Of a DNA stretch of 6,025 nucleotides, positions 1 through 5,507 are shown in pieces. The stretch is from assembly GCA_947302675.1 (NCBI GenBank), contig CAMYWI010000102.1, forward strand, positions 1-6,025. The letters are read 5' to 3'. The translations under genes and the position numbers were made by a program. The notes under the pieces are model-generated. The model ran no database searches, was not told where the DNA came from, and saw nothing but the letters and a program-made list of their open reading frames with translations. The DNA comes from an uncultured Selenomonadales bacterium (lineage in GTDB: Bacteria; Bacillota_C; Negativicutes; Selenomonadales; Selenomonadaceae). Position 1 is the stretch's first letter; each line of letters begins with the position of its first letter.

Positions 1-284
1 ATCTGATTCGCGAGGAAGAGCCGGTGTTAATGCCCGCCGACAGCACGATCATTGCAATCAGTCAAGGTCCCAAAGATAAAATCGTCAACACGACACACGG
101 CTTGCAAGTCTCCGACAGCGGCTTGATTGTCGTCGACGAGGGCGGGCGCACCACTCGCGAAGGCGTCTTTTCCAGCGGCGACGTTGTTATCGGCGCGAAA
201 AATGTCGTGCTCGCCGTCAAGTACTCCAAAATCGTCGCCAAGTCTATGGACGAATACCTTACCGCAAAACGCAACGCCAATTAA
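1..284 (+). CDS. C-terminal end of a GltD-like FAD/NAD(P)H-dependent oxidoreductase (5' end outside window)
   Basis: The reading frame is open from the left edge (first full codon at 3) to TAA at 282-284, so only about 93 C-terminal residues are visible. A GTG at 24 is internal: the frame and family similarity continue upstream of it. The segment has the typical end of the glutamate synthase small-subunit family of pyridine-nucleotide-disulfide oxidoreductases: a strand ending in IIAISQGP, then GLIVVDEGGRT, then GVFSSGDVV, which is the conserved (S/A)GD motif whose Asp contacts the FAD ribityl or phosphate. A terminal helix ends in AKSMDEYL. In the family this region closes the FAD/NAD(P)H domain that moves electrons between NAD(P)H and a partner subunit. 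The helix reads GAKNVVLAV where GltD proteins usually have GAATVILAM, so it may be a GltD paralogue and not true glutamate synthase. The partner cannot be determined from this window. The gene ends 25 bp before a terminator. Confidence 0.85.
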   Translation, partial: LIREEEPVLMPADSTIIAISQGPKDKIVNTTHGLQVSDSGLIVVDEGGRTTREGVFSSGDVVIGAKNVVLAVKYSKIVAKSMDEYLTAKRNAN

Positions 285-299
285 AATCTCGTTCGTCAT

Positions 300-422
300 A
301 AAAATTTCCCCGCTCACAACGGCGGGATTTTTTATTTTCAGCTTGTCGTCAAGCAGAGTTTTCGCGGCTGTGTTATGTTTAATGTGTATTTTAATTTCGC
401 GAGCCGACGCGCTCAAGATAAA
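300..422 (-). ncRNA. Candidate leftward small RNA of about 120 nt (hypothetical)
   Basis: A leftward promoter (429-457) would start transcription near 422, and the bidirectional terminator (309-326) would end it near 300. No convincing protein start lies in between. The predicted transcript holds three small hairpins: GAGC/GCTC (401-404 with 411-414), GCTTG/CAAGC (341-345 with 350-354, 4-nt loop) and the terminator stem. It is antisense to neither flanking coding sequence. No known RNA family is recognised, and the call rests only on promoter plus terminator geometry. It could also be a spurious promoter, or read on as antisense RNA into the GltD-like gene. Confidence 0.3.
309..337 (+). terminator. 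Intrinsic terminator of the GltD-like gene, probably bidirectional
   Basis: CCCGC at 309-313 pairs with GCGGG at 322-326 around an 8-nt loop. On the + strand it is followed by TTTTTTA-TTTT (328-337). Read on the - strand, the same stem is followed by GAAATTTTTA, so it could also stop leftward transcription. The stem is only 5 bp, but its position just after a stop codon and the U-tract support the call. Confidence 0.7.
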
Positions 423-428
423 ACCTAA

Positions 429-457
429 ATTATAACATGAAAAGAACCTGAAACCAA
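429..457 (-). promoter_or_regulatory. Leftward sigma-A-like promoter with extended -10
   Basis: Read on the - strand: TTGGTT (-35, 452-457), a 17-bp spacer, then TGT directly before a perfect TATAAT (-10, 429-434). The extended TGn element can offset the weak -35. No gene in the usual sense lies downstream on this strand, which is why a small RNA is proposed. Confidence 0.45.
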
Positions 458-480
458 CAATAAAATTTTTTTGCAAAGTG

Positions 481-509
481 TTGACAGGAGAAAATTTCTG
501 TATTATCAT
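481..509 (+). promoter_or_regulatory. Promoter of the OmpM-like porin gene
   Basis: A consensus -35 TTGACA (481-486), a 17-bp spacer and -10 TATCAT (504-509, 5 of 6 matches). The overlapping TATTAT at 501-506 would leave only 14 bp and is less likely. Transcription should begin near 516, which leaves about 135 nt before the start codon. The near-consensus promoter fits an abundant outer-membrane protein. Confidence 0.7.
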
Positions 510-515
510 TGCGGC

Positions 516-651
516 GACTTGAAGGACTGGGTCAAAGAAGTAAGACAACTTGAGGAAACACGGCCACTCAATTTTGAACAACTTCCGAGCCGAGTCGCGA
601 GAGTCAATCCGAGTAAATTCTTTAGCGGCATCTTTAAGGAGGATGTTCAAA
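516..651 (+). promoter_or_regulatory. Long 5' leader of the porin mRNA
   Basis: The leader is about 135 nt from the predicted transcription start to the start codon. It ends in a very strong Shine-Dalgarno, AAGGAGG (636-642), 9 nt before ATG 652. One weak stem is visible (TTGAG 550-554 with CTCAA 567-571). No riboswitch or peptide-leader signature was recognised. Long leaders on outer-membrane-protein mRNAs often carry stability elements or small-RNA target sites, but nothing in this sequence proves that here. Confidence 0.4.
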
Positions 652-2025
652 ATGAAGAAGACAGTAGCAGCAGCATTAGCGGCGGCGTTCGTAATCGGCG
701 GCGCAAATGCAAACGTATCGGCGGCAGCTAATCCGTTCAGCGATGTTCCTGCGGGTCACTGGGCTTATCAGTCCGTTGCTAAACTCGCGGCAGAGGGCGT
801 TGTCGAAGGTTACGGCGACGGTACCTATCGCGGCGACCGCAACATCACCCGTTACGAAATGGCGCAGATGGTTGCCAAAGCTATGGCGAAGAATCCGAGC
901 GGCGCAACCAAAGCCGAATTGGATCGTCTCGCCGCCGAGTTCCGCGATGAACTCGATGCTCTCGGCGTTCGCGTTGCCGAACTCGAAAAATATGCCGACA
1001 AAGTCATTTGGCAAGGCAAAATCGAGTACACCTACAAGAGCCACCGCACCGATAATCGCTACAACAAGGGCAAAACTAAAGTCAATCAGGACGACTGGAT
1101 CTTCCGTTTCGAGCCGATTATGGAAGTCAACAACCATTGGACGCTCCGCGCTCGTATTGACGCACACGCCGACATGAGCCGCGACACCTCCAGCGACTTC
1201 AATCTGGTTCGTGGTTGGGCGCAAGGCGATTATGAGAAATTCCAAGTCAAAGTTGGTAAACAACCCCTCTACACCAATGAAGACGGTATCGTTTGGGATA
1301 CTGAGTACACCGGCGGTGAGGTCACTTTCGGCAAACTCGCTGACGGCGTGAGAGCTACCTTCTACGGCGGTCGTTTGGCTAAGGGCACAGTTGCGGGTAC
1401 TAAGAGACACGCAGGCGCATGGGACGGCAGACAAGATGGCGGCTCTGGTGAAGCCAGATTCTTCGAGGCGGCAGGCGCGGAAGGCAATCTCAACGGTAGC
1501 GATCCTTCCAGTTTCTGGGCTGTCAACGTTCAGTATGATCCGGGCGCAAAAGGTCTCTTCGGCGGCGCGGGCTACTATCAAATCAAAGACGACGACCTCA
1601 AAACCACCGCTTACACCAAGCACGGCAACGACAACAAAGCTAACCTCTGGTCGGCAAATCTCGGTTACAGATTCACTGACAGAGCGCAACTGTGGGGTTC
1701 CTACGCGAAGAACAACAAAGCCGACTATGAAGACAAATCTTGGCAAGCACTCTTCAAATATGGTAACCTCTACGGCGGCGGCAACCAGAGCACCAAGAAG
1801 GGTCAATGGGCTGTCTGGGCTGGTTATAAAGAACTCGGCTCCAACACCTCTTTCTGCGGTATCAACTGGGATGACGCGTTCGCGGGCACCAAAGGCGTAG
1901 TCGCCGGTTTCTCGGTCGCTCCTATGGACAGAGTCGTCTTCCTCGCCAAGTACTTCAAGGGCAAATACATCACCGGTAAAGGCGATGCCGAACGTCTCTT
2001 CGCTCGTGTCGAGTTCTTCTATTAA
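652..2025 (+). CDS. OmpM-type outer-membrane porin with N-terminal SLH domain (457 aa)
   Basis: This is probably a major outer-membrane porin that also anchors the outer membrane to the cell wall. Residues 1-24 form a Sec signal peptide: MKK, an Ala-rich core and cleavage near NVSA-AANPF. Residues 27-80 are one SLH domain with FSDVP, HWAY, GVVEGYGDGTYRG and ITRYEMA. In Negativicutes this domain binds polyamine-modified peptidoglycan. Residues 85-115 are charged and heptad-like (AELDRLAAEF, ALGVRVAELEKY), a likely periplasmic coiled coil. From about 117 to the end, alternating aromatic and polar strands with Gly/Asn/Asp-rich turns mark a beta-barrel. The terminal RVEFFY with a final aromatic residue is the usual BAM recognition signal. 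ATG 652 was chosen because AAGGAGG lies 9 nt upstream and the signal peptide starts there. An in-frame ATG at 643 abuts the Shine-Dalgarno, and ATG 550 would put 34 non-signal residues ahead of the signal peptide. The gene is monocistronic, with its own promoter and terminator. One Cys (in SFCGIN) is present in the barrel. Confidence 0.93.
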   Translation: MKKTVAAALAAAFVIGGANANVSAAANPFSDVPAGHWAYQSVAKLAAEGVVEGYGDGTYRGDRNITRYEMAQMVAKAMAKNPSGATKAELDRLAAEFRDELDALGVRVAELEKYADKVIWQGKIEYTYKSHRTDNRYNKGKTKVNQDDWIFRFEPIMEVNNHWTLRARIDAHADMSRDTSSDFNLVRGWAQGDYEKFQVKVGKQPLYTNEDGIVWDTEYTGGEVTFGKLADGVRATFYGGRLAKGTVAGTKRHAGAWDGRQDGGSGEARFFEAAGAEGNLNGSDPSSFWAVNVQYDPGAKGLFGGAGYYQIKDDDLKTTAYTKHGNDNKANLWSANLGYRFTDRAQLWGSYAKNNKADYEDKSWQALFKYGNLYGGGNQSTKKGQWAVWAGYKELGSNTSFCGINWDDAFAGTKGVVAGFSVAPMDRVVFLAKYFKGKYITGKGDAERLFARVEFFY

Positions 2026-2083
2026 GCCGACGTTTCAGAGCAGAGGACAACAAAGCTTAGAAACTTCATAACGTAAATAAATC

Positions 2084-2119
2084 AGGAGTCTCCGAGAAAT
2101 CGGAGGCTCCTTTGTTTTT
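2084..2119 (+). terminator. Strong intrinsic terminator of the porin gene
   Basis: GGAG-T-CTCCGA (2085-2095) pairs with TCGGAG-G-CTCC (2100-2110) through one T-G wobble. This gives an 11-bp stem closed by a GAAA (GNRA) tetraloop at 2096-2099. TTTGTTTTT follows at 2111-2119. It lies about 60 bp after the porin stop codon, and no gene sits in between. Confidence 0.9.
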
Positions 2120-2159
2120 CTGCTTGCAAAATTTTTATCTCTATGTTAAACTTCAAACA

Positions 2160-2247
2160 CGTTTAGGAGAAACCCAACGTAACGTCAACATGGCAACCAC
2201 AAATTGAAAACCCCCGACTGGCATCGGGGGGTTTTCGTTCGTTTTGT
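2160..2247. repeat. Left copy (A) of an imperfect direct repeat; looks like a decayed 5' part of the small-peptide cassette
   Basis: On the + strand, CGTTTAGGAGAAAC...CGTCAACAT...GAAAACCCCCGACTG...ATCGGGGGG followed by TTTTCGTTCGTTT aligns with the right copy at 2343-2408. On the - strand it contains ATG TTG ACG (2191-2183), the same first three codons as the small-peptide gene, but the frame then diverges (MLTLRWVSPKRV, stop). About 12 extra bases separate the hairpin from this ATG. The homology stops there, so I read it as a degenerate partial copy. It is also possible that only the hairpin function is conserved. Confidence 0.5.
2206..2236 (-). terminator. Hairpin A, likely terminator of the minus-strand small-peptide gene
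   Basis: GAAAACCCCC (2206-2215) pairs with GGGGGTTTTC (2227-2236), a 10-bp near-perfect stem around GACTGGCATCG. It lies 38 bp past the stop of the minus-strand small-peptide gene. In that direction the stem itself ends in GGGGGTTTTC followed by AATTTG, a modest U-rich end. On the + strand it is followed by GTTCGTTTTG, so it may work both ways. It is homologous to hairpin B (2369-2399). Confidence 0.5.
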
Positions 2248-2273
2248 AGTTTAACGATAACCACGGGCTTTTG

Positions 2274-2366
2274 TTACCTTTGGCGGTCAAGCCACTTGCA
2301 AATGTAATAGGAAACGATATTTCCGACAACAGTTGCTCCGACCGTTACGAGAAACGTCGTCAACAT
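2274..2366 (-). CDS. Small hydrophobic membrane peptide, toxin-like (30 aa)
   Basis: ATG (2366-2364) to TAA (2276-2274) encodes 30 residues starting MLTTFLVTVGATVVGN. It is a single hydrophobic segment (about residues 4-22), then YYICKWLDRQR, a Cys/Trp/charged tail. One transmembrane helix followed by a basic tail ending W-L-D-(R/K) is the plan of type I toxin-antitoxin toxins such as the Fst/Ldr-like peptides. From memory, small unannotated ORFs ending in YYICKWLD recur in Firmicute genomes, which supports this being real. A Shine-Dalgarno GAGGG lies 7 nt upstream, inside hairpin B, and hairpin A lies downstream. No antisense antitoxin RNA with a convincing promoter was identified, so the toxin role is inference. 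Many gene callers would miss it because of its size. Confidence 0.5.
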   Translation of the reverse strand: MLTTFLVTVGATVVGNIVSYYICKWLDRQR

Positions 2367-2408
2367 ATGAAAGCCCTCGACTGCTATCTGGGGGCTTTCG
2401 TGCGTTTG
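2343..2408. repeat. Right copy (B) of the imperfect direct repeat, covering the start and 5' UTR of the small-peptide gene
   Basis: CGTTACGAGAAAC...CGTCAACAT...GAAAGCCCTCGACTG...ATCTGGGGGCTTTCGTGCGTTT matches the copy at 2160-2247 in order and spacing, except for a roughly 12-bp insertion in the left copy before the hairpin. Substitutions in the stems are partly compensatory (ACCCCC/GGGGGT against GCCC/GGGC). This suggests the fold has been kept. Confidence 0.5.
2369..2399 (-). promoter_or_regulatory. Hairpin B: 5'-UTR stem that hides the ribosome binding site of the small-peptide gene
   Basis: On the - strand GAAAGCCC (2399-2392) pairs with GGGCTTTC (2376-2369), 8 bp. The Shine-Dalgarno GAGGG is the complement of CCCTC at 2374-2378, so its three Gs lie inside the stem. 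The start codon follows two bases after the stem. Such a structure should hold translation low unless it is opened. The + strand version also folds, with G-U pairs extending the stem, but it is not followed by a U-tract. Confidence 0.5.
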
Positions 2409-2431
2409 CAGTAAAACATTTTCTAAAGCAA

Positions 2432-2458
2432 GAAAAAAGAGCGGTCGCCTTGCCGCTC
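2432..2458 (-). terminator. Terminator of the DUF362 lipoprotein gene
   Basis: Read leftward, GAGCGG (2458-2453), an 8-nt loop, CCGCTC (2444-2439) and then TTTTTTCT (2438-2431) follow the stop codon at 2479 by 20 bp. This is a standard intrinsic terminator. Confidence 0.85.
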
Positions 2459-2478
2459 AAAATTTTATCGACGCGCGG

Positions 2479-3483
2479 TTAATCAATGGAAATGAGTTCG
2501 TAATTGGAAGTGCCCATTTTGTGTTCAGCCATAGCGGAGAGTTGGCGCAAGCCGCCGCGACTTTCAATGCGCTCAATCAAATCGTTCTTGCGCTCGTCGG
2601 GGAAATTGTAAATCATATCGACCGACGCTTGATCAACGGCAAGAATGTCCGTCGAGGCGAGAATTCCCAAATCAGGCATAGTTGGAGCGGTAGCTCCCGC
2701 GCCCACGCAGTCACAATCGACGCTCATACGTTGCAGGACGTTTATAAAGACAATCTGGTTGCCGAAGTGCTCGCAAATCGCCTTGCCGCTGTCCGTCAAA
2801 AATTCCATGAACAGTTCGCCCTCTATCCAGTCGTCGAATTGTTCGAGACCGTGAATTTGACGCTTGCCCACCTTCGCCGACGCAAAGCCCATTGCAATAT
2901 TTTTCAGACTGCCACCAAAGCCGCCCATTGCGTGTCCTTTGAAATGCGTCAAGACGACAACCGAATCATAATTGACCAAATGCGAACCCATTGCCACTTC
3001 GCGGAGATGAAAGCCCTTGCTGACGGGGAAATTAACACTGCCCTCCTCGTCGAGGATGTCAACGTCGCAAAAAGTCCAGCCGTTCGTCTTCAAAACATTT
3101 CTGTGATGTTTGGTTGAGGAGCGTGCGCCGCCGTAAAGCGTGTTCGTCTCGACGATAGCGGAGTTAGGAATCTGCGCTTGAAAAATTTTCACCATATCGG
3201 GCGGAAGAATATTCGGACCGTTCGGCTCGCCCGTATGAACTTTTATGCCAACCCTGCCGCCAATGTTCGCGTTTATCTTTTGGTAAATCGCAATCAAATG
3301 CTGAGCGTCTATATTTTTTGTGAAGTAAACCGTAGCTTTTTCTTCGGGCGGAACTTTGTCAGCCTCCGCCACATTTTTATTTCCCGACATTTTTTCCGAA
3401 CAGCTCGTCAGCGCACCCGTTAAGCCGAGAAGTCCTGCAATGCCGGCGAACTTTATAAATCTTCTGCGCGTGAGCTTGGTCAT
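2479..3483 (-). CDS. DUF362 family lipoprotein with Tat signal (334 aa)
   Basis: Residues 5-11 are TRRRFIK, an almost perfect twin-arginine motif. A hydrophobic stretch and a lipobox LTSC (Cys28) follow, so the protein should be exported folded and lipid-anchored in the cell envelope. The mature part matches DUF362: IKVHTGEPNGPN (about 80-91), THFKGH (179-184), GGFGGSLKN (187-195) and VDCDC (255-259), with PDLGILASTDILAVDQA after it. The biochemical role of the family is not firmly established. The Cys-rich VDCDC motif and Tat export suggest a bound metal or cofactor, which is inference. Many DUF362 proteins carry a ferredoxin-like 4Fe-4S domain, and no CxxCxxC cluster is present here. ATG 3483 was chosen because AGGAGG (3492-3497) lies 8 nt upstream. 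A TTG at 3489 is only 2 nt from the Shine-Dalgarno. The gene has its own promoter and terminator, so it is probably monocistronic. Confidence 0.9.
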   Translation of the reverse strand: MTKLTRRRFIKFAGIAGLLGLTGALTSCSEKMSGNKNVAEADKVPPEEKATVYFTKNIDAQHLIAIYQKINANIGGRVGIKVHTGEPNGPNILPPDMVKIFQAQIPNSAIVETNTLYGGARSSTKHHRNVLKTNGWTFCDVDILDEEGSVNFPVSKGFHLREVAMGSHLVNYDSVVVLTHFKGHAMGGFGGSLKNIAMGFASAKVGKRQIHGLEQFDDWIEGELFMEFLTDSGKAICEHFGNQIVFINVLQRMSVDCDCVGAGATAPTMPDLGILASTDILAVDQASVDMIYNFPDERKNDLIERIESRGGLRQLSAMAEHKMGTSNYELISID

Positions 3484-3513
3484 TGTCAACGCCTCCTAAA
3501 AATACTTCATATG

Positions 3514-3543
3514 ATTATAAAGTATAGCGTCTACTTCGGGCAA
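3514..3543 (-). promoter_or_regulatory. Promoter of the DUF362 lipoprotein gene
   Basis: On the - strand: TTGCCC (-35, 3538-3543), an 18-bp spacer and a perfect TATAAT (-10, 3514-3519). Transcription would start near 3507, giving a leader of about 24 nt. It lies in the 78-bp gap after the acyltransferase gene. That gap has no clear terminator, so some read-through from the upstream operon is possible. Confidence 0.65.
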
Positions 3544-3561
3544 GACGTTAAGAAAAATTTT

Positions 3562-4605
3562 TTACGCGCAAAAAAATTTCAGTAGTGGGACTTTGCCAAA
3601 GCGTTTGGCGACAAAAACGGGGAGCAGACTTCCCGCCGCCGTCGCCACGAAAATTATTCGCGGGTCAGTCAAATAGAGTTCGCGATTTAATCCGGCGGCT
3701 TCGAGCAGATCATAAAATGTCGCTATGAACAGCGGGTGGAAGATTAAAATCGCCATGCTCTGTCGCCCGCAAGAATTCACGACCGCGCATAATGCTCCGC
3801 CGAACTTCGTCAGCAACATGGAAAGTTTCATGACGAGCAACGCGCCTGCAATGCCGCCCGCATAAAACAGCAAAGGATTTCCGTATTGGCGCAAATCCAT
3901 TGAAACTAAGACGTTAAAGCGGAACGCCGCCAGGAGTAGGAAAATCAGCACCGCGCAGATTTTAAAGTTAAGTCGCTCGTGGATTTTATGTCGTCTCAGC
4001 AAGACGCCCGCCAGTATAAAAACCTGCGCGGCTAGTGCAATGTCCGCGCCCATTGGCAGGACAAAAAATTCTTCCATGTTAAAGCCGACGCCCGCGCAGA
4101 TTGCGACCGTCACAAAAATTCCCGCGCCAATTTCTTTGAAACGATTGTAGAGATTGATAAAAATCACTTCCGCGACAAGCAACGCCGGCAGAAACCAAAG
4201 CTGAATCAAAAGCAACGGTCCGTCGTTGTGATTGCCCACAAAAATTGCCGCAAGCGCGTCGAGTGGATTTTCCACGTAAGCCCAGTTCCACATGTACTGA
4301 CCAAAACCCGCCTTGTAGCAGACGAAATACCAAATCGGGAAGAAAAGCAACTCGGCAAGATAATAGGGCAGGAGTAGCCGCTTGAAGAGTTTCGCCAAAA
4401 ATTTTTTATAATTCTCCTTGCCGCCCCACTTGTCGAAGTTCAGCAGGAAACCCGCCATTATAAAAAAGAACGGCATACGGAACGTGGCAAAGAATTCATT
4501 TGCGGGCGTGAAATGGAAAGTCGCGTGACCTTCCACGACCGCTATCATCACAAATCCTTTGGCGAAATCAATCCAATCCGTGCGCCGCGCAGTTTCTTTA
4601 GACAT
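3562..4605 (-). CDS. Membrane acyltransferase-3 family protein (putative sugar O-acetyltransferase, 347 aa)
   Basis: This is an integral membrane protein with about ten hydrophobic segments and the hallmarks of acyltransferase family 3 (PF01757; most like the fucose 4-O-acetylase/NolL group). RTDWIDFAKG opens the protein. Lys16 and His27 form the K-x10-H motif thought to hold the catalytic or acyl-CoA-contacting residues. FRMPFFFIMAGF (42-53), LWFLPALLVAE and GRQSMAILIFHPLF follow in the expected order. Such enzymes move acetyl or other acyl groups onto envelope sugars such as capsule, O-antigen or exopolysaccharide. The actual acceptor is unknown, and no glycan cluster is visible nearby. ATG 4605 was chosen because the family alignment starts at RTDWIDF. 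It overlaps the stop codon of the upstream gene by 8 bp (ATGTCTAA), and no good Shine-Dalgarno is seen, which points to translational coupling. An in-frame start further upstream would add 23 non-family residues. Confidence 0.88.
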   Translation of the reverse strand: MSKETARRTDWIDFAKGFVMIAVVEGHATFHFTPANEFFATFRMPFFFIMAGFLLNFDKWGGKENYKKFLAKLFKRLLLPYYLAELLFFPIWYFVCYKAGFGQYMWNWAYVENPLDALAAIFVGNHNDGPLLLIQLWFLPALLVAEVIFINLYNRFKEIGAGIFVTVAICAGVGFNMEEFFVLPMGADIALAAQVFILAGVLLRRHKIHERLNFKICAVLIFLLLAAFRFNVLVSMDLRQYGNPLLFYAGGIAGALLVMKLSMLLTKFGGALCAVVNSCGRQSMAILIFHPLFIATFYDLLEAAGLNRELYLTDPRIIFVATAAGSLLPVFVAKRFGKVPLLKFFCA

Positions 4606-5473
4606 TGAACATGACGCTTTCAAAGTGCAAGCCGCAACGCGCCAAAAAATATCGCTCGTTTTCGACAAGCACACGGTCGGGAAAATCTTTGTCGAGAAAT
4701 AAATTGTTGGGCAACTCGACTGGCTCGCGGAAATACAAATAACTGCCGCCCTTCATGAGCGTCAAGCGGTGTTGGCTGTTGATGTGGTGCCCCGCCTCCT
4801 TCAAAATTTGATAGGGATAAAGCTCGGCAAGGCACTGCATTAACGCGACGTAGCGATTTTTTTCATTGGCAAAGGGACCGTGCCGCTCGCCTTCCAACAC
4901 GAAAAACAAATTCCCAAAAACTTGCGGCTCGGCTCGCCCGTGCGTCGTGGCGTGCGGCAGGACGACCGACGATTTTTTTTGCGGATAAACCTCCATTGCG
5001 TCGAGAACAGCAAGCATTTCTTCAATCGTCTGGTTCAAATGCAGGACAGGCTTTGAAGGCAATTTGGAATTAGGAATGTGGAATATGGAATGATTTTGGG
5101 AATAGAGCGGCTCGCGAAGTTCGATTTGCATTCTTGGATTGCGGATTCCGGCGCGGCTGAAGATAAATCTAATCGCCTTGACAATCTGCGCGGGCGTGCG
5201 TTTTGTTTCCAGATAAATAATCGGCGCGATGCGTTTCGGGCGTTCCATGTCGATTGTGTTCGTGCGGAGGAAAAGAATTCGCGTCGGGTCAGTACTGCAC
5301 AGGCTGTTAATCGTGTCGGGAAATTCGGTATAGAGGCACTTGACCGCAATGAAAAATAATTCCTGCCAATCGCCAACGGGAGCGCGTTCGCCCAAATAAA
5401 TTAGCGCGGCGGGCATTTCGTTATCGTTTATCTCTGGCGACTTCGCTGCCAAGTCGATTGTTCTTGTCGGCAA
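4598..5473 (-). CDS. Unrecognised two-domain protein, first gene of an operon with the acyltransferase (291 aa)
   Basis: I cannot assign a function. The protein is soluble, with no signal peptide or membrane segment. The first half (about residues 25-120) has the outline of a small domain I remember from many bacterial hypothetical proteins: GDWQELFFIAVKCLY, then FPDTINSL, a strand with RILFLRTN, then IAPIIYLETKRT and a helix ending FSRAGI. The second half (about 190-285) repeats a similar order: a helix YVALMQCLAELYP, SYLYFREPVELPNN, then LVENERYFLARCGL. An internal duplication is likely but not proven. The linker between them contains a heptanucleotide repeat. TTG 5473 was chosen because AAGGAG (5482-5487) is 8 nt upstream. 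A GTG at 5482 overlaps the Shine-Dalgarno itself. Its stop codon overlaps the acyltransferase start, so the two products are probably made together. Confidence 0.8.
   Translation of the reverse strand: MPTRTIDLAAKSPEINDNEMPAALIYLGERAPVGDWQELFFIAVKCLYTEFPDTINSLCSTDPTRILFLRTNTIDMERPKRIAPIIYLETKRTPAQIVKAIRFIFSRAGIRNPRMQIELREPLYSQNHSIFHIPNSKLPSKPVLHLNQTIEEMLAVLDAMEVYPQKKSSVVLPHATTHGRAEPQVFGNLFFVLEGERHGPFANEKNRYVALMQCLAELYPYQILKEAGHHINSQHRLTLMKGGSYLYFREPVELPNNLFLDKDFPDRVLVENERYFLARCGLHFESVMFNV
5065..5092. repeat. Four-copy degenerate heptanucleotide repeat (wGGAATn) inside a coding region
   Basis: Four consecutive 7-nt units are visible on the + strand: TGGAATT, AGGAATG, TGGAATA and TGGAATG. They lie within the 291-aa gene and encode roughly SIFHIPNS (about residues 128-137), in the linker between the two proposed domains. 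Heptanucleotide repeats of this kind are known as short tandemly repeated repetitive sequences in other bacteria, where they are usually intergenic. A gain or loss of one unit would shift the frame; three units would not. Confidence 0.6.
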
Positions 5474-5507
5474 AAGTCTCACTCCTTTTCAATTTCTATT
5501 CAGAATC

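Noticed and set aside
27..650. A 207-codon minus-strand frame running through the spacer into the GltD-like gene
   Set aside because: It has no Shine-Dalgarno at its start, its end is antisense to conserved GltD-like sequence, it crosses two promoters and a terminator, and its composition shows no domain.
676..1806. A 376-codon open frame on the - strand inside the porin gene
   Set aside because: It lies wholly antisense to a clear SLH-porin gene with a good start, signal peptide and barrel end. It has no ribosome binding site or recognisable motif and is a by-product of the porin codon pattern.
2190..2251. Short + strand frame MATTN, stop, KPPTGIGGFSFVL through hairpin A
   Set aside because: It is interrupted by TGA after five codons, has no ribosome binding site at usable distance (AGGAG is 20 nt away), and its sequence is dictated by the hairpin.
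2367..2414. Short + strand frame MKALDCYLGAFVRLQ through hairpin B
   Set aside because: The codons simply read the stem-loop, and no ribosome binding site precedes the ATG. It is better explained as the complement of the small-peptide 5' UTR.
2521..3117. A 198-codon + strand frame opposite the DUF362 gene
   Set aside because: It is antisense to well-conserved DUF362 motifs and lacks a promoter, ribosome binding site or family resemblance.
5065..5092. The heptanucleotide repeat as a CRISPR array
   Set aside because: Units are 7 nt with no spacers between them, so it is a simple tandem repeat.
5078..5376. Open frames on both strands inside the 291-aa gene
   Set aside because: They overlap a longer frame that has promoter, ribosome binding site and coupling to the next gene. 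They are Arg/Ser-rich shadows without signals of their own.
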